Source of the DNA: Toxorhynchites rutilus septentrionalis
Taxonomy: Eukaryota; Arthropoda; Insecta; Diptera; Culicidae
Direction of reading: 5' to 3'
NCBI RefSeq assembly: GCF_029784135.1
Contig: NC_073744.1
Span: 79,897,935 to 79,961,934, forward strand
DNA length: 64,000 nucleotides
Positions 34,163 to 44,774 of this stretch are shown here, one piece after another. Within the stretch, counting starts at the first letter, position 1; each line of letters starts with the position of its first letter. A program made the translations under genes and the position numbers. Under the pieces are notes generated by a model that saw nothing but the letters and a program-made list of their open reading frames with translations, was not told the origin of the DNA and ran no database searches.

Positions 34163-34745
34163 TTTATCTTAGACCCTTTTCCGACCAATGAAAATCTGGC
34201 TAAAGATAAATAAAAGTATTCTTCATCGAATGAGTGCTATCTCGAGAATGTGTTTTCGGTCCTTCCAAATAACTTTTTTCAATTTTCTTTAAAATAATTC
34301 TCCCATACAACTTGGCCTATAACTTTTCTCAGACCCTTTTCCGATTAATAAAATTGTGGTAGGAAGATAGGTAAAATATTTCTCTATCGAATAACTTCGA
34401 TAACTCTATTCGAACAACTTTTTTTGATTTTCAAAATTCTGTATATTTCCCTATATTGACCCATTGCGTTTTAGTCTATAACTTTTCTCTGTCACGATCA
34501 AGAATAAAAAGAATTAGGTGGAAAGATGAATGATTCAATTCTCTATCTAATGAGCATGATTTTGAAAGTTGTTACTTGATAAACCATCAATTTATTTCAA
34601 CTCAAATAATTCATTATTCATCAAATCCAGCAATACGTTGAACAGAAACTTGCACACAACAGAAACTTTCATCCGCTAATTTCACACAAGTCCGTGAAGA
34701 AGGAACGCGAAAACGAGAAATCTCGTGAGCGATCCGTAAGGTGTT
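34163..34745. repeat. Composite repeat copy 2, second part
   Basis: Repeats 32530-33020 in the same orientation (GAGAATGTGTTTTCGGTCCT, CTCTATCTAATGAGCATGAT) and is the reverse of 24570-24940. It ends near GAGAAATCTCGTGAGCG, which occurs inverted at about 24586. Confidence 0.75.
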
Positions 34746-34790
34746 AATAGAATGTTTCGAAGGCTTGTTTTCGATTTTCAAAAGATAGGG

Positions 34791-34850
34791 AACTAGAGGC
34801 AAATGAACTGAAAAGTTTGAACCCTCTTAAAGCCAAAAAGGAGAAGAAGA
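34791..34850 (+). repeat. SINE/LINE 3' end with GAA tail
   Basis: AGAGGCAAATGAACTGAAAA, then CCTCTTAAAGCCAAAAAG and a run of GAAGAAG. The same end lies at 52022-52065 and partially at 33071-33107. Confidence 0.65.
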
Positions 34851-35035
34851 AGAAGGAAAGAAAAAGAAATCTGCATGGTGGAGTACGATTAAGGGTTTGA
34901 GTCACTGTATACGCGAGTATAGGAAGATTAACCCCTCGCCGTACGATTTACTTTCCAATAATAGGGCCCAAACAAGAGCACAGTGAGACGTTTCGATACT
35001 CTGCTGAGTGTGTGTATCTTACTTACGATCGTAGC

Positions 35036-36150
35036 CAGGGTAGCCAACTATAATTTTAAAAAATCAGTAAAAATGAAAATAAATTTCAGGTTAAACCAGG
35101 ATAGCTCATATTAGGTTGTCCGAAAAGTTAATGTCGATCAAAGCATTATAATTTAATTTTATATCCATTGTTCTGTTTCACAATCTTTCATCATCTTTCA
35201 CACAGATTAAATATTCTATCCTCCCAGAACATGTTTGTTTCCTAGTCGAAAACTGCTGCGAGCCATACATGTGAGAAACAGGTTGCTTGGTAGTAGCTCA
35301 TAGTACAGAATCCATTCCAAGTCCACCAGGAACAGAGTATATCTTCCTTCGAGCGAAAACCGGATATGTTAAAGAATTAATAAGCATGGTATAAATCCTC
35401 GCACAGGCTAGTGTTTCGCATAACTTTTTGATCGTTTATATTTTTCCGAAAAACCTACAGCATCGCTACAGTCAATTGCAGAGAAATCAATATTAAAATG
35501 TTCATGCTTTGGAATGAATCTTTACTCAAAAAATGAGTAAAGCATATCAGCAGTGGAAGACTTGTTGAATTTTTCCTAATGTTTATGATATTTAGTACGG
35601 TTATAGATATATTTACCATAGTACCATCATTAAAGTTGATTCTACTTTGAATCAGACTTTGTTACATATATATATATTTTTTTATATTGACTATCGATTC
35701 GAAAATTTTTTCTCTTGAGTAATTTTACACTCTGAAACGTATCCTACATTCATAACTCTGGGGATACATCTACATACACATTATCCTCAATAAAACAATG
35801 TTGTTCCTCAAACTTAATCTCGTTGTAATTTCATGAATTCGCAGACAATCTGGTATTATGAAATTTTCTAGCACCGTTTTTGGAAGCCACGAAACAATTC
35901 ATAGTAGAGATTAGTACAAAGTTCAACTAAATGTAAGATATGTACAAGTGCGAACCGGTTAACTATCATGACATAAAACTTTTGCATGGAAACCAGTATA
36001 TTTATTACGAATAATGTGAAGAATACAAAAATCAGGAAAAATCAGGATCATTTCAGAAAAATCAGGATAAACTGAGTGTTTGTCAGGATATCAAAGAGCG
36101 TGCCAAAAAGTCTGGGAAATTCTGAAAAATCAAGAAGGTTGGCATCTCTG
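35036..36150. mobile_element. Non-autonomous hAT-like element with 8-bp TSD
   Basis: The termini CAGGGTAGCCAAC and GGTTGGCATCTCTG form short imperfect TIRs (CAGRGWWGCCAAC), typical of hAT. The perfect 8-bp duplication ATCGTAGC flanks it at 35028-35035 and 36151-36158. It is 1115 bp long, AT-rich and has no transposase frame. A right-end fragment of the same family lies at 2815-2883. Confidence 0.88.
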
Positions 36151-36158
36151 ATCGTAGC

Positions 36159-36945
36159 AGTTCCGCATCTTCACACGCCTGAAGCGTGTATCCATTTCAC
36201 ATCGATAGACGACGAGTGAGGTTCGATGTACGTTCTGGCACAGTCTAATCGCCACGAGTGTGGTTCGACGTTATACGTGAAGGGGTTAATAATGCCACCG
36301 AAGTCGGAATTCAATAGGTAGCAATTGTATTGTTCGCACGGGCACTTAGTTATCTTTTGTATTGTTGCTGCCTTGTTGTTTGCAGTGTTTTGCCATTGTT
36401 TTAGTACATATAACCCTCTCCTAGTTTTTATTTCGATTAAAATTAAGATTCAGAGTGATTGTTTTATTTGAAAAAATAATACAAACACGTATTATTTGCC
36501 TGTTATTAATACGCATTACATGCGAATTCATACCAACATTTCTTCCTTTCCCCTTGTTACTGTAAGGTAAAATCAAAATAAAAACAGCCCCAAACAAATG
36601 CAGCATACAAATCAAATACCCCAAATATAAATGTTAACAACGTCTGTACAAAACTCAATTGCGTTCGCTTGAATTCCAATGGATATAATTTTATCATTAG
36701 TTTACCCTCAAGCCTACGCACCATAAACAAATCCCGCCATCAGTGAATCTCCACGGTTAATTGAGCGTTCTCCACTGGGCACACGGGATGAGGCCAACGT
36801 GAAGCAACGAAAATTGAAATGAAAAATTCTCGTAAACTTATTACTGCTACCCAGTTGATCTGTTTTTTTTTTCTATTTGGCATATTATTTCATTCGTAGT
36901 TCCGTCAAACATGCGGATGTAAATGCAACAAATTGTATTAGTGAG
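36159..36945. other. No gene seen
   Basis: Short frames only, no repeat ends recognised. Confidence 0.35.
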
Positions 36946-38420
36946 TGTGACATACGGGGTGATTTGGACCACCCCTTTATCTCGAAAAGTACGGTTCAAC
37001 TTGGATTTTTTATGTCATCTCCCTCTATTGTTGAACCGTATGTACCTAACGTAAAATAAAGTTTGATAAAATTTATCAGGTGGAGGGAAACGGTAGCATG
37101 AAACATCAAGCACTTTGATGGTCAGAAAATGTGAGTTTTTCGATCGTGGTTTTAAGGTTTTTATCGCTGATTAAACAAACTTTTTGTGTATTGTGCAGTA
37201 AAGTTCTGTTCGCGTACAGAGAAGGAACAATTTCATAAAGCGAAACAGTAAGTTTGATAACAATAAATGAAATTAATTGCATTTTATTTTTTGCATGTTG
37301 TGTGGGGTGACCATGACACGTTTCTGTGGGGTGAATTGGTCCTACAGGTTTGAAGCTTTTGTTTTTTTTTTATCTCATTTATTTATTTATTAGGCTCATC
37401 AGCATTTTTTAGCTGTAACAGAGCCGGGTTTTAATCGTGTACATGTACATATGTTTATGTTTCTATAAATTGTAAATTACACAGTAGTTAGTAGTAGCCA
37501 TTTAGGCGTTAAGTTTTCTGTTCCATTACATTATGGTAAATTACACAGTACTAGCCATTTAGGCGTAAGGGTATTCTTTCTGTTCATCCATTGTTCAGCA
37601 GACCGGACAGCGGAGACAGTTGATATTGATCATTGTTGAGTTATTAATAGAACAGCAGCCCGATGTGTCTTGCAGAGCAGAGCAGTTGTATGGATGAATC
37701 GATCTTATTTCGACCGTGGATCGATTTCCATGATGGTTGCGTGGACGTAGTTATTCTATAACAACAAAAGGATGGTCAATTGAGGGCCCGGAGTATGAAC
37801 TCACGATCGATCGCTTGGTAAGCGAACGCGTAACCAAGTGGCTACGAAGACCCCCTAAGCTTTTGTTTGGTCTAATTGATTTCAGATACGGCTGAATTAC
37901 AAAAAAGGATGAGCAGACAACGATAGAAGAAGTAGGAGCTTGAAGGAGCAACATAGGCTATCAAGGACGGTTTTTCTTTGTCTCAGCATTAAAAGTGTTT
38001 GAAAATGCTCGAATAACAGTGAAAAGATCCATGCAGAATTCGAAATGGTCTCAATGCAATTTATCTGATCAGGAAGCTAGGCAAGGCACCTGGTATAAAT
38101 CCCAGAACATTGTTACTGATTGTAATATTATCTTGTATCACTTTACATAAACATAAGTTTTTTTGTTCGATGAAACACGAACCGGACCAAATCACCCCAC
38201 AGACGGTTCAAATCAACCCGCATAAAATTTTAATGTCCAAAAATCATACCTTTTATTTCATGATATATTTGGTTGTTTGAAACTCGATATAATGATTAAA
38301 CATTATTGATTGAGAGAAAACAAGTGTAGCGCAGTATACAATGTAACATTTTTTATTTAGACCGTATTGGTTTGGAAATATTAAGCGATTTCCTTCGGGG
38401 GCCCAAATTCCCCCCATTTC
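36946..38420. repeat. Repeat region with GGGGTGAWTTGGWCC motifs, split by a SINE
   Basis: GGGGTGATTTGGACC near 36957 and GGGGTGAATTGGTCC near 37330 have the inverse GGACCAAATCACCCC near 38189, and related C-rich ends near 38400. This suggests an old TIR or foldback repeat. The SINE at 37365-37856 was inserted into it. No coding sequence. Confidence 0.5.
37365..37856 (-). mobile_element. Full-length tRNA-derived SINE, 492 bp
   Basis: On the minus strand it starts AGGGGGTCTTCGTAGCCACT with a tRNA-like head, runs through a long body, and ends in ATAAATAAATGAGAT-A(n). The target duplication AAGCTTTTGTTT (37353-37364 and 37857-37868) is perfect. The 3' body holds a tandem duplication of about 60-70 bp (TACACAGTA...GCCATTTAGGCGT twice), also present in the copy at 51115. 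Confidence 0.9.
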
Positions 38421-38566
38421 CCCTACAGAATAACTCTTTCCACGGACCTAACGTACGTAGCACTGAACACATTTAGGATTGGTTCATGTTATTTACGTGA
38501 ATCGGGAGAGATCATAATTCGATTAACTAAAATAATGTAAGAATAGAGGTCTAGCGAACTTCTTAC

Positions 38567-38572
38567 TTTATT
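38567..38572 (-). terminator. Poly(A) signal of mtSSB
   Basis: AATAAA on the minus strand, just downstream of the stop codon at 38578. Confidence 0.6.
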
Positions 38573-38577
38573 AATGG

Positions 38578-39181
38578 TTACTGGGTTTGGTTCTGAAGGA
38601 AAATTACATCGTCCGCAATGATGCTCGTTGTCGTTCGCTGTTTGCCTTCCTGATCCGTTATTTCACCATACGTTATTTTCCCTGTGACCATTGTCCGTTG
38701 CCCTTTTCGCAGATAGCTCATGACAGCGTCACGTAAACCAGGCTTGAACACCGCCACTCTGTGCCAGTCGGTTTTCTGCATCCAGTCGCCGGATTCGTAC
38801 CTAATTAAAAAAAAAGATGAAAGCAATTATTCAAGGATAAAAAAACTGCATTTTACTTATAGTTTGAGTGTGTTGCAACTGAAAATGTAACAACTGGATG
38901 TGTCTCATTGCCTCGCTTTTGGGGATCTGCCCCAACACGGCCAAGTAACGTTACAGTGTTCACGGCTGGAAAAGGGTGATACATATAGTAATATTTATTT
39001 CATCACTATATTGCGACAACTGGTTTGGAACTATCTACATTCATGTTCCGGACAAATACCGGCACTTACTCTTCTCAACACGTGAAGGATCACTGCAATA
39101 TAATCGGATAGGGAACAGTCCTCTTTGAAGGCTACGAATAGTATTGCCGAGGAACATTCTCGAAAACCTTATTCCATTCAT
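38578..39181 (-). CDS. mtSSB: Mitochondrial single-stranded DNA-binding protein
   Basis: It coats single-stranded DNA during mitochondrial DNA replication as an OB-fold tetramer. Three exons were assembled: 39070-39181, 38857-38965 and 38578-38800, with GTAAGT and GTAAAA donors and CCAG and TTAG acceptors, giving 147 aa, the family length. Family hallmarks are VTLLGRVGADPQKRG and HPVVTFSVATHSNYK in exon 2 and ESGDWMQKTDWHRV, KGQRTMVTGKITYGE and SIIADDVIF in exon 3. The first about 30 residues are basic with Ser and Arg, a plausible mitochondrial presequence. ATG 39181 was chosen because the upstream in-frame sequence has a stop and only a TTG. AATAAA lies at 38567-38572 (minus strand), six nt past the stop. 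Confidence 0.94.
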
Positions 39182-40583
39182 TCTTTTTACAAATATTAAC
39201 CGGTATTTTAAATACAGTTTACCAGCTGTAAACAATTCATCTCATACTAAATGCAATTTATTCTGACATCCATGTGACTTCATAGGTACTGACGTCTCAG
39301 GCACTGACAATTTGGCGTTAGCGTGCGTTACGGTTTGAAGAAATGGTGTTATATATCAGGGATGGTCAAACCTTACAGCACTTCGGGGACCTGTCATTTA
39401 AAATGTTCCAAATGAGCCTAGTTCTATAAATAAGTTGTACGAATTTTCAGGTGATTTTAGGGAATTGAAGTTAACCAACTTCACTTCCCCCAAACATTTG
39501 TATTCCTGAGGAAGACATATATTGGGAACTGTAGTATCGTGCCCCTCGTAGTATTGTGTTTGAAATGATTAACAGAGTAAAGAATGCTGATAAAGCAGAA
39601 ATAAATACAAGAAGGGATTGACAGACAGAGGGAAGAAGAGAGCGCACGTTTGTGAGAAGGATCGGGAAAATAAAATTGGTGATTATAAAAGTGAATCGTT
39701 GTTTCAAAAGCAGATCGTAAACTACAGGAACATAGGATTAGGATGAGCTAAGATATCACGAGTTGGTATGCATAAGTGTAACTCCTGAACCTCATCGGGA
39801 ATCAATTTATTTTTTTTCATAGCAAAATTTTCAGCAAGACTTTACATCTAGTTGGATAGTTTGAGTAAATCTGGTAAATTCTTGCTGTCGTAAGATGGAA
39901 AAAATCGTGTAAAGTATCGGTTTCGTGCAATTTAATGCCTGAATTGTATGCAAAACTGTTACTTGATGTGTTGTAGGAGAATTTGAGTGATAAATAAAAT
40001 TGGAATAAAACATACCTTTGTTGTTCGTTAATTTGTTTGATTTTTTTATAATTAATCCTAACAAAAAGTCATTAGCTGTTATTAGTCAGACAGTCAGTTA
40101 AGATCGTCCTCTTTGATATTAGAGTCTAGGCAGAACTAAAAAAAATGGAGTATGGTCGGATAAACGTTTCCATCACACCTCGGAGTTGGATAAAGGTTTT
40201 CAAATTTATTTTTAACTGCATTTAACGAAACAATATTGGCTATAATGTAATAATTTCTCCTAATTTGCCAAGACAAGACTGGAATAGATGTCTCGATGAT
40301 TAGTTCAGACATTATTAAGCGTACAATTGAATAAAACCATCTTAATGTACTTGTACCATAGACAAAAAAAATCCGTCTAATCGTATATTGTGTGTCATTT
40401 ATCACATCAACAAAGACAGTCATACGTCAAAAATTATCAAATTTTTGCAAGCTCTTGAATTGTGAATTTTTGCCAGTCAAATGAACCGCGAAATAACCTT
40501 TAACAATGTAAAGAAAGTTAGAATTATACATTGTGTGAATTTTGAAACCTATTTGTACATACGTTCATTGGTTATACAGTTTC
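39182..40583. other. No gene seen
   Basis: The first part is the mtSSB upstream region; the rest is AT-rich with short frames only. Confidence 0.4.
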
Positions 40584-40591
40584 ATTCCACC

Positions 40592-40850
40592 CAAGGCGCC
40601 TAGAAGTATATTCTAAGGTGAGGCCGTTTCGTCACTAAGTTGGTTAGGGGAGCGGTATATGAAACAGTACGGAAGAAAGCAGAAGGGGAATTATTTGCTT
40701 GAAGCGTGGAAGAGACAGACTGATCACAAGCGAGCTTGGGCACAAGGGTATTGTGTTTTGTTCACAAACAGAACACAGTAGACTTCCAAGATAGCTGAAG
40801 AATGGTTTTAGCAAATTGGCCCACCTTAAGATATACTTCTAGACGCCTTG
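40592..40850. mobile_element. 259-bp hAT-like MITE with perfect 8-bp TSD
   Basis: Termini of about 29 bp begin CAAGGCGCCTAGAAGTATAT at the left; the right end is its inverse with a few changes. Flanks ATTCCACC (40584-40591) and ATTCCACC (40851-40858) are identical. It has no coding capacity. A partial copy lies at 14387-14545. Confidence 0.93.
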
Positions 40851-41045
40851 ATTCCACCTATCCTGGAGGACCGTCTTTGTCGATTTTGTTCATTATAAAA
40901 ACTTCAAATTACAAATTGAGCCCACCTCTAGCCTTGGGAAAGATTTGTTAAAGGATGATCAACGGAGGATTATGTGATTATACTCAGGATCGTTCGCTAC
41001 ACCAGATTTTTTCTATGCTATTGTTATAATCTATCATTGAGTTAG

Positions 41046-41690
41046 TTGTTACGTTCCAAAAACAAAAACACAAAATATAAAGAAAAGCTTCGTGATATCA
41101 TGGACAGACATACAACTGTACTAGCGGTGTACATGTACCATCGTAGCATGGCACACATGCTTTGGCATCGAATTATGATTTCAATCATCAATCAATTCAT
41201 CAATAAGCAAAATATGCGTTATTGGTCAGACAGCAATCCACACGTACTCCATGAGTGAACATTGCAACCCGAAAAAATTACGGTTTGGTGTGGCTTATGG
41301 TCCGGCGGCGTCATTATGCCGTACTTCTTCCGTGATCATCAAGACCTGCACGTTACTGTGAATGGGAATCGCTACCGCTCAATGATAACCGAATATTTTC
41401 GGCCCGAATTGGATGATATGAACTTGGACACACAGTGAATTTAACAATCGATTTATTGGAAACCAAGTTTGGTGAGCCTGTTATCCCACGAATGGCCCAG
41501 TCAATTGGCCGCCTTGGTCGTGCGATTTGACGCCGTTAGATTATTTACTGTGGGGCTACGTCAAGTCTATGGTCTATTCCAACAAGCCTGCGACAATTGA
41601 TGAACTTCGTACGAATATCGAACGTGAAATTGCAACAGTATCGGCCGATTAAGCTTGAAAAAACCGTCGAAATTAATGGCATCAAATATA
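41046..41690 (+). pseudogene. Mariner-type transposase relic (DD41D-like)
   Basis: The segments MRYWSDSNPHVLHE, EKITVWCGLWSGGVIMPYFF, VTVNGNRYRSMITEYF and, in a shifted frame, NGPVNWPPWSCDLTPLDYLL are mariner catalytic-domain blocks. The piece that should contain the second catalytic Asp (QQDGATSHT) is deleted at about 41432. Scaling across the gap gives about 41 residues to the last Asp, suggesting the DD41D group. A scrap of the MITE family at 56138 (GACAGACATACAACTGTAC) is inserted near 41103. Confidence 0.82.
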
Positions 41691-41993
41691 CTTGTACATG
41701 AATGAAGAATTTCATTTCAAATAATTATATCCGTTTTTCTTTGTATTCAAAAAAATGTAGCGCTCTTATTGAGAAACCCGATACTTGCAAAATGGCAAAA
41801 TATCGATCCATTATAAGGTGATTTGTTAATGAAGTATTGGTCGAGTAATAGGTCGATATTTCGAGCAGACTGCGTAACACATGTAACGTGCTACAAAAAA
41901 TATCTCAGGCGTTGTTGATAAACAAAAACAGATACGAAACAGAACTCATTGAATTAAGAAAACTTCCAAAATATTCCCCTAAACTCTCATAAA
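41691..41993. other. Upstream region of the INTS15-like gene
   Basis: No clear TATA box. AATATCGATCC near 41800 is close to the insect DRE motif TATCGATA but lacks its last base. Confidence 0.3.
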
Positions 41994-43223
41994 ATGACCA
42001 GCCAAGAACGTCAAATTCTTCGGAAGAAGGATTTCCCAGACATGGCTCGAGAAGCACTTCCTATAATAGGTAAATGTATTTTATATACTCAAATATTCTC
42101 TTGGTCATTTGTACCGTTTAATTATTCGCAGAAAATCTTATAATCAATCGAAACAAGCATGATATTGCAATGGACCTAATAGGTGAATTCGTTTTCCGAG
42201 AGCGAAAAGAGGATCAGCGTAGCCAACAACAGTATCAGAAACATCCGATCACTCCACGATTGTCATCAATAGAAGAGTTTCAATTGGTACTCGTCTTGTG
42301 TGATTTTTTCTCCCGCCCTGGTCCGGATGCTACCAGGAATGCGGTCTTTTTCTCTCTGTTTGGTGGTTCTATTGGTCGGTCCAGTGTGCTTAATAAACTG
42401 ATTAGCACGGCAGTTTCAGGATCGATAGCCCCGGTGAGTAGCATAAGCAGCGATCATGAACAACAATTTCACGGTAAAATCCCTATACATTCAGCTTCTA
42501 TGTGCAGCTGGAACATGGATGCAGCAGCTTGGCTGTACCTCCTTACCAAGCCTGGAGCTGGCCCAGTGCATAGTCAAAGATTTTGTCATCTTCTCAAACA
42601 AATCATCCGAGCAACTTAAATCGCTTCCGATGGTCGCTCCTCGCTTCGCCGCGAACTTTATGACCGCCGTTACTGATTTATATTTGAACGGGGGCAAGGG
42701 ACAACTGGTGGCCCCACCGGATCTTTTGCTAGATGTAATAACTGAATGGGTTTCAGATAACCCTGCACTATGCCTCGCTTCCCAGCAACCCATGGCTCTG
42801 CCGTCAGGAGCAATCGCAATGCCTGTAGTGACACCATTGTCCGGATTGATCCGGTGGTGTGTACTCTCGTTGCTAATAACTGATCAGCAGAAGCTATACA
42901 GCAAACTTCATCTAGCTGTACTGCAAAGTCTGCTGGAAGCTACTCCACCCATTACCGCGCCGCCGTGTGCGCTAAATGCTCAACATTTGGGACTGATTAT
43001 AAATTCGCTTCAGACGGAAATGGACGCACTGATAAAAGCAGGTAAATCACTAAACGAAGATTACATTCATAGCTGTCTGGAACGATTTGCGCAGGCTGTT
43101 CAGGTTGGACTTACTTCGCGATGTATTTTCGGCAATATTCCACAGTTGGTGTGTCGACTTGAGACACTACCAAGTAAAAACAAATTATTGCAGATTGTAA
43201 TCAAAGCCAACAAGACGGTGTGA
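41994..43223 (+). CDS. INTS15: Integrator complex subunit 15-like (C7orf26 homologue)
   Basis: The family protein is a recently recognised Integrator subunit tied to the INTS10/13/14 module, acting in nuclear RNA processing and transcription attenuation. Three exons, 41994-42069, 42132-42433 and 42495-43223, with introns of 62 and 61 nt (GTAAAT...CGCAG and GTGAGT...TTCAG), give 368 aa. Recognition rests on an FFSRPG...AVFFSLFGG segment, then AAGTWMQQLG across exon 3, APRFAANFMTAVTDLYLNGG, and PPDLLLDVITEWVSDNPAL, which match my memory of C7orf26. The protein is helical with no signal peptide or catalytic motif. The exon 3 acceptor at 42494 was chosen over a later AG because it preserves LLCAAGTW. 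It is tail-to-tail with RRP7A, 137 bp apart. The human protein is longer, about 449 aa. Confidence 0.8.
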
Positions 43224-43352
43224 GAAGAATTATCAGATAAATCATTGAAATGAATATTCATTGTCTAAATCGACGTTTACGTTCAACCGAAATCCCTGAA
43301 CAACACTATTGACAATCTAAAATGAAAAATCTTTCTTAGAATTACTATACGT

Positions 43353-43358
43353 TTTATT
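43353..43358 (-). terminator. Poly(A) signal of RRP7A
   Basis: AATAAA on the minus strand, immediately after the stop codon at 43361. Confidence 0.55.
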
Positions 43359-43360
43359 AC

Positions 43361-44170
43361 TCAAAAAGGTTTGAATCTTTTAGTTTTCTTAATCTGGGTC
43401 ATTTTCTGTGCATCTCGATCGTACTTCTTCCTTAAGCTCACTATATCGTTCTTCCTGGACTCTCGTAGTTGGAACGTGTAGAAATTCTTAAGCTCTTTAG
43501 TCTGTCGATCTTTGCCAATTTTCTCCTCCAGTTTGTTCACAGTGCCTTCCGTCTGCGAGAAAGTATTCGCATTCGATTTAGATACCGTCACCCAACCTTC
43601 ATCGTCCTGTTCCGCTCCGTTTTTATTCTTCTGCTGCTCAACGTTGCGATCGTAGCTAGCCATATATTTATCGATCTCCTGTTGCAACCGAATCGGATCT
43701 GGAATACGATCCATGTACATCTTGGTCCATTTATCGATTCCAGTAAGTAATTTTCCATCGGAATTCAAAGCGTTCAGTTTTTGTGTCTTTAACAGTTTTC
43801 CCAATGAAGCTGATTGGTCGTACACAATGTACGCAACTTTGAACTTGCTTATATTCTCTCTTTGCTGTTCCGCACTATCGGATGGTTTTTCCTGAATGAT
43901 AACATTGCTCACAGGCCCACCGGTGCTGAAAGCGAGCTTTAATGATTCAGCTGTCGCATAAGGAGGGACGTTGAGCACCAATAGCGTCCTGTGGTTTGGT
44001 TTCAGTTTGTTCAATGTTTTCGAAACATTTTCCCTAACCAACACGTGATGGTATGCGTTGTCCTGCTCTTTGAATTTTAATGGCAAATCTACAATAAAAC
44101 AGTTGTTATGGTATTTTTTTGTATTAGAAGTTTTCTACTAACCAGTGAAATCAGAAATATCTAAGTTCAT
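43361..44170 (-). CDS. RRP7A: Ribosomal RNA-processing protein 7 homologue A
   Basis: It acts in the nucleolus in early 18S rRNA processing as part of the small-subunit processome. Exon 1 (44143-44170) encodes MNLDISDFT plus one base. A 54-nt intron follows (GTTAGT...TTGTAG) and exon 2 (43361-44088) gives a total of 251 aa. An RRM-like fold starts at RTLLVLNVPPYAT (about residue 43). The RRP7 C-terminal region has DDEGWVTVSK at about 171-180, then the basic, coiled-coil-prone FYTFQLRESRKNDI and a KKTKRFKPF end. The exon 1 start was chosen because the exon 2 frame opens only with a TTG. AATAAA (43353-43358, minus) is two nt past the stop. Confidence 0.92.
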
Positions 44171-44774
44171 TTTGAAATATCAGAAGCAGCGTTGGCTGAT
44201 TCGTGCGGTCCTTCGAAACGGCTGTTTATTTACTAACAAAGTTCTACCTCGTGTTATTGAAAACATGAATGAGAAACACTGGATGTCAAACTGACATATA
44301 TCATTCAAAATTTTGAGTGATCAATGCTTTTACATACAGGTGAAATATGATAAGCATCGTTTTTTATTGTTGGTTTTGATATACAGTAATTTACCTCTAA
44401 TTGAACAGACCTGTAAAGGCTGGTTTAGAGTTCCCGTGAACGTGAACTTGAACAGGTGGTGGAATAGTGCGATAATTACACGGTTAACTATATTGTGTAC
44501 AAACAACTCAAAAAATCGTGGTGAATAGAGTGTTTTTGTTCGCGTTCACGTTCATATTAAAAGTTTGTTTGTAGTTTTAAAAGTTTATTTACGTGAAGTA
44601 AATAAACATCGAGGTTCAATAAATTCGGATAAAATATACAGTTGTTCACGAATCAGCCCGAAGAAACGAAGCTGTTCAACCCATGCAGAGATCCGATTGA
44701 ATGAAATTGCATCCATATCGAAATTTTCATTGAAAACTCGAGAGTTGCTAAACATATCCTTTTACAGTTCACGG

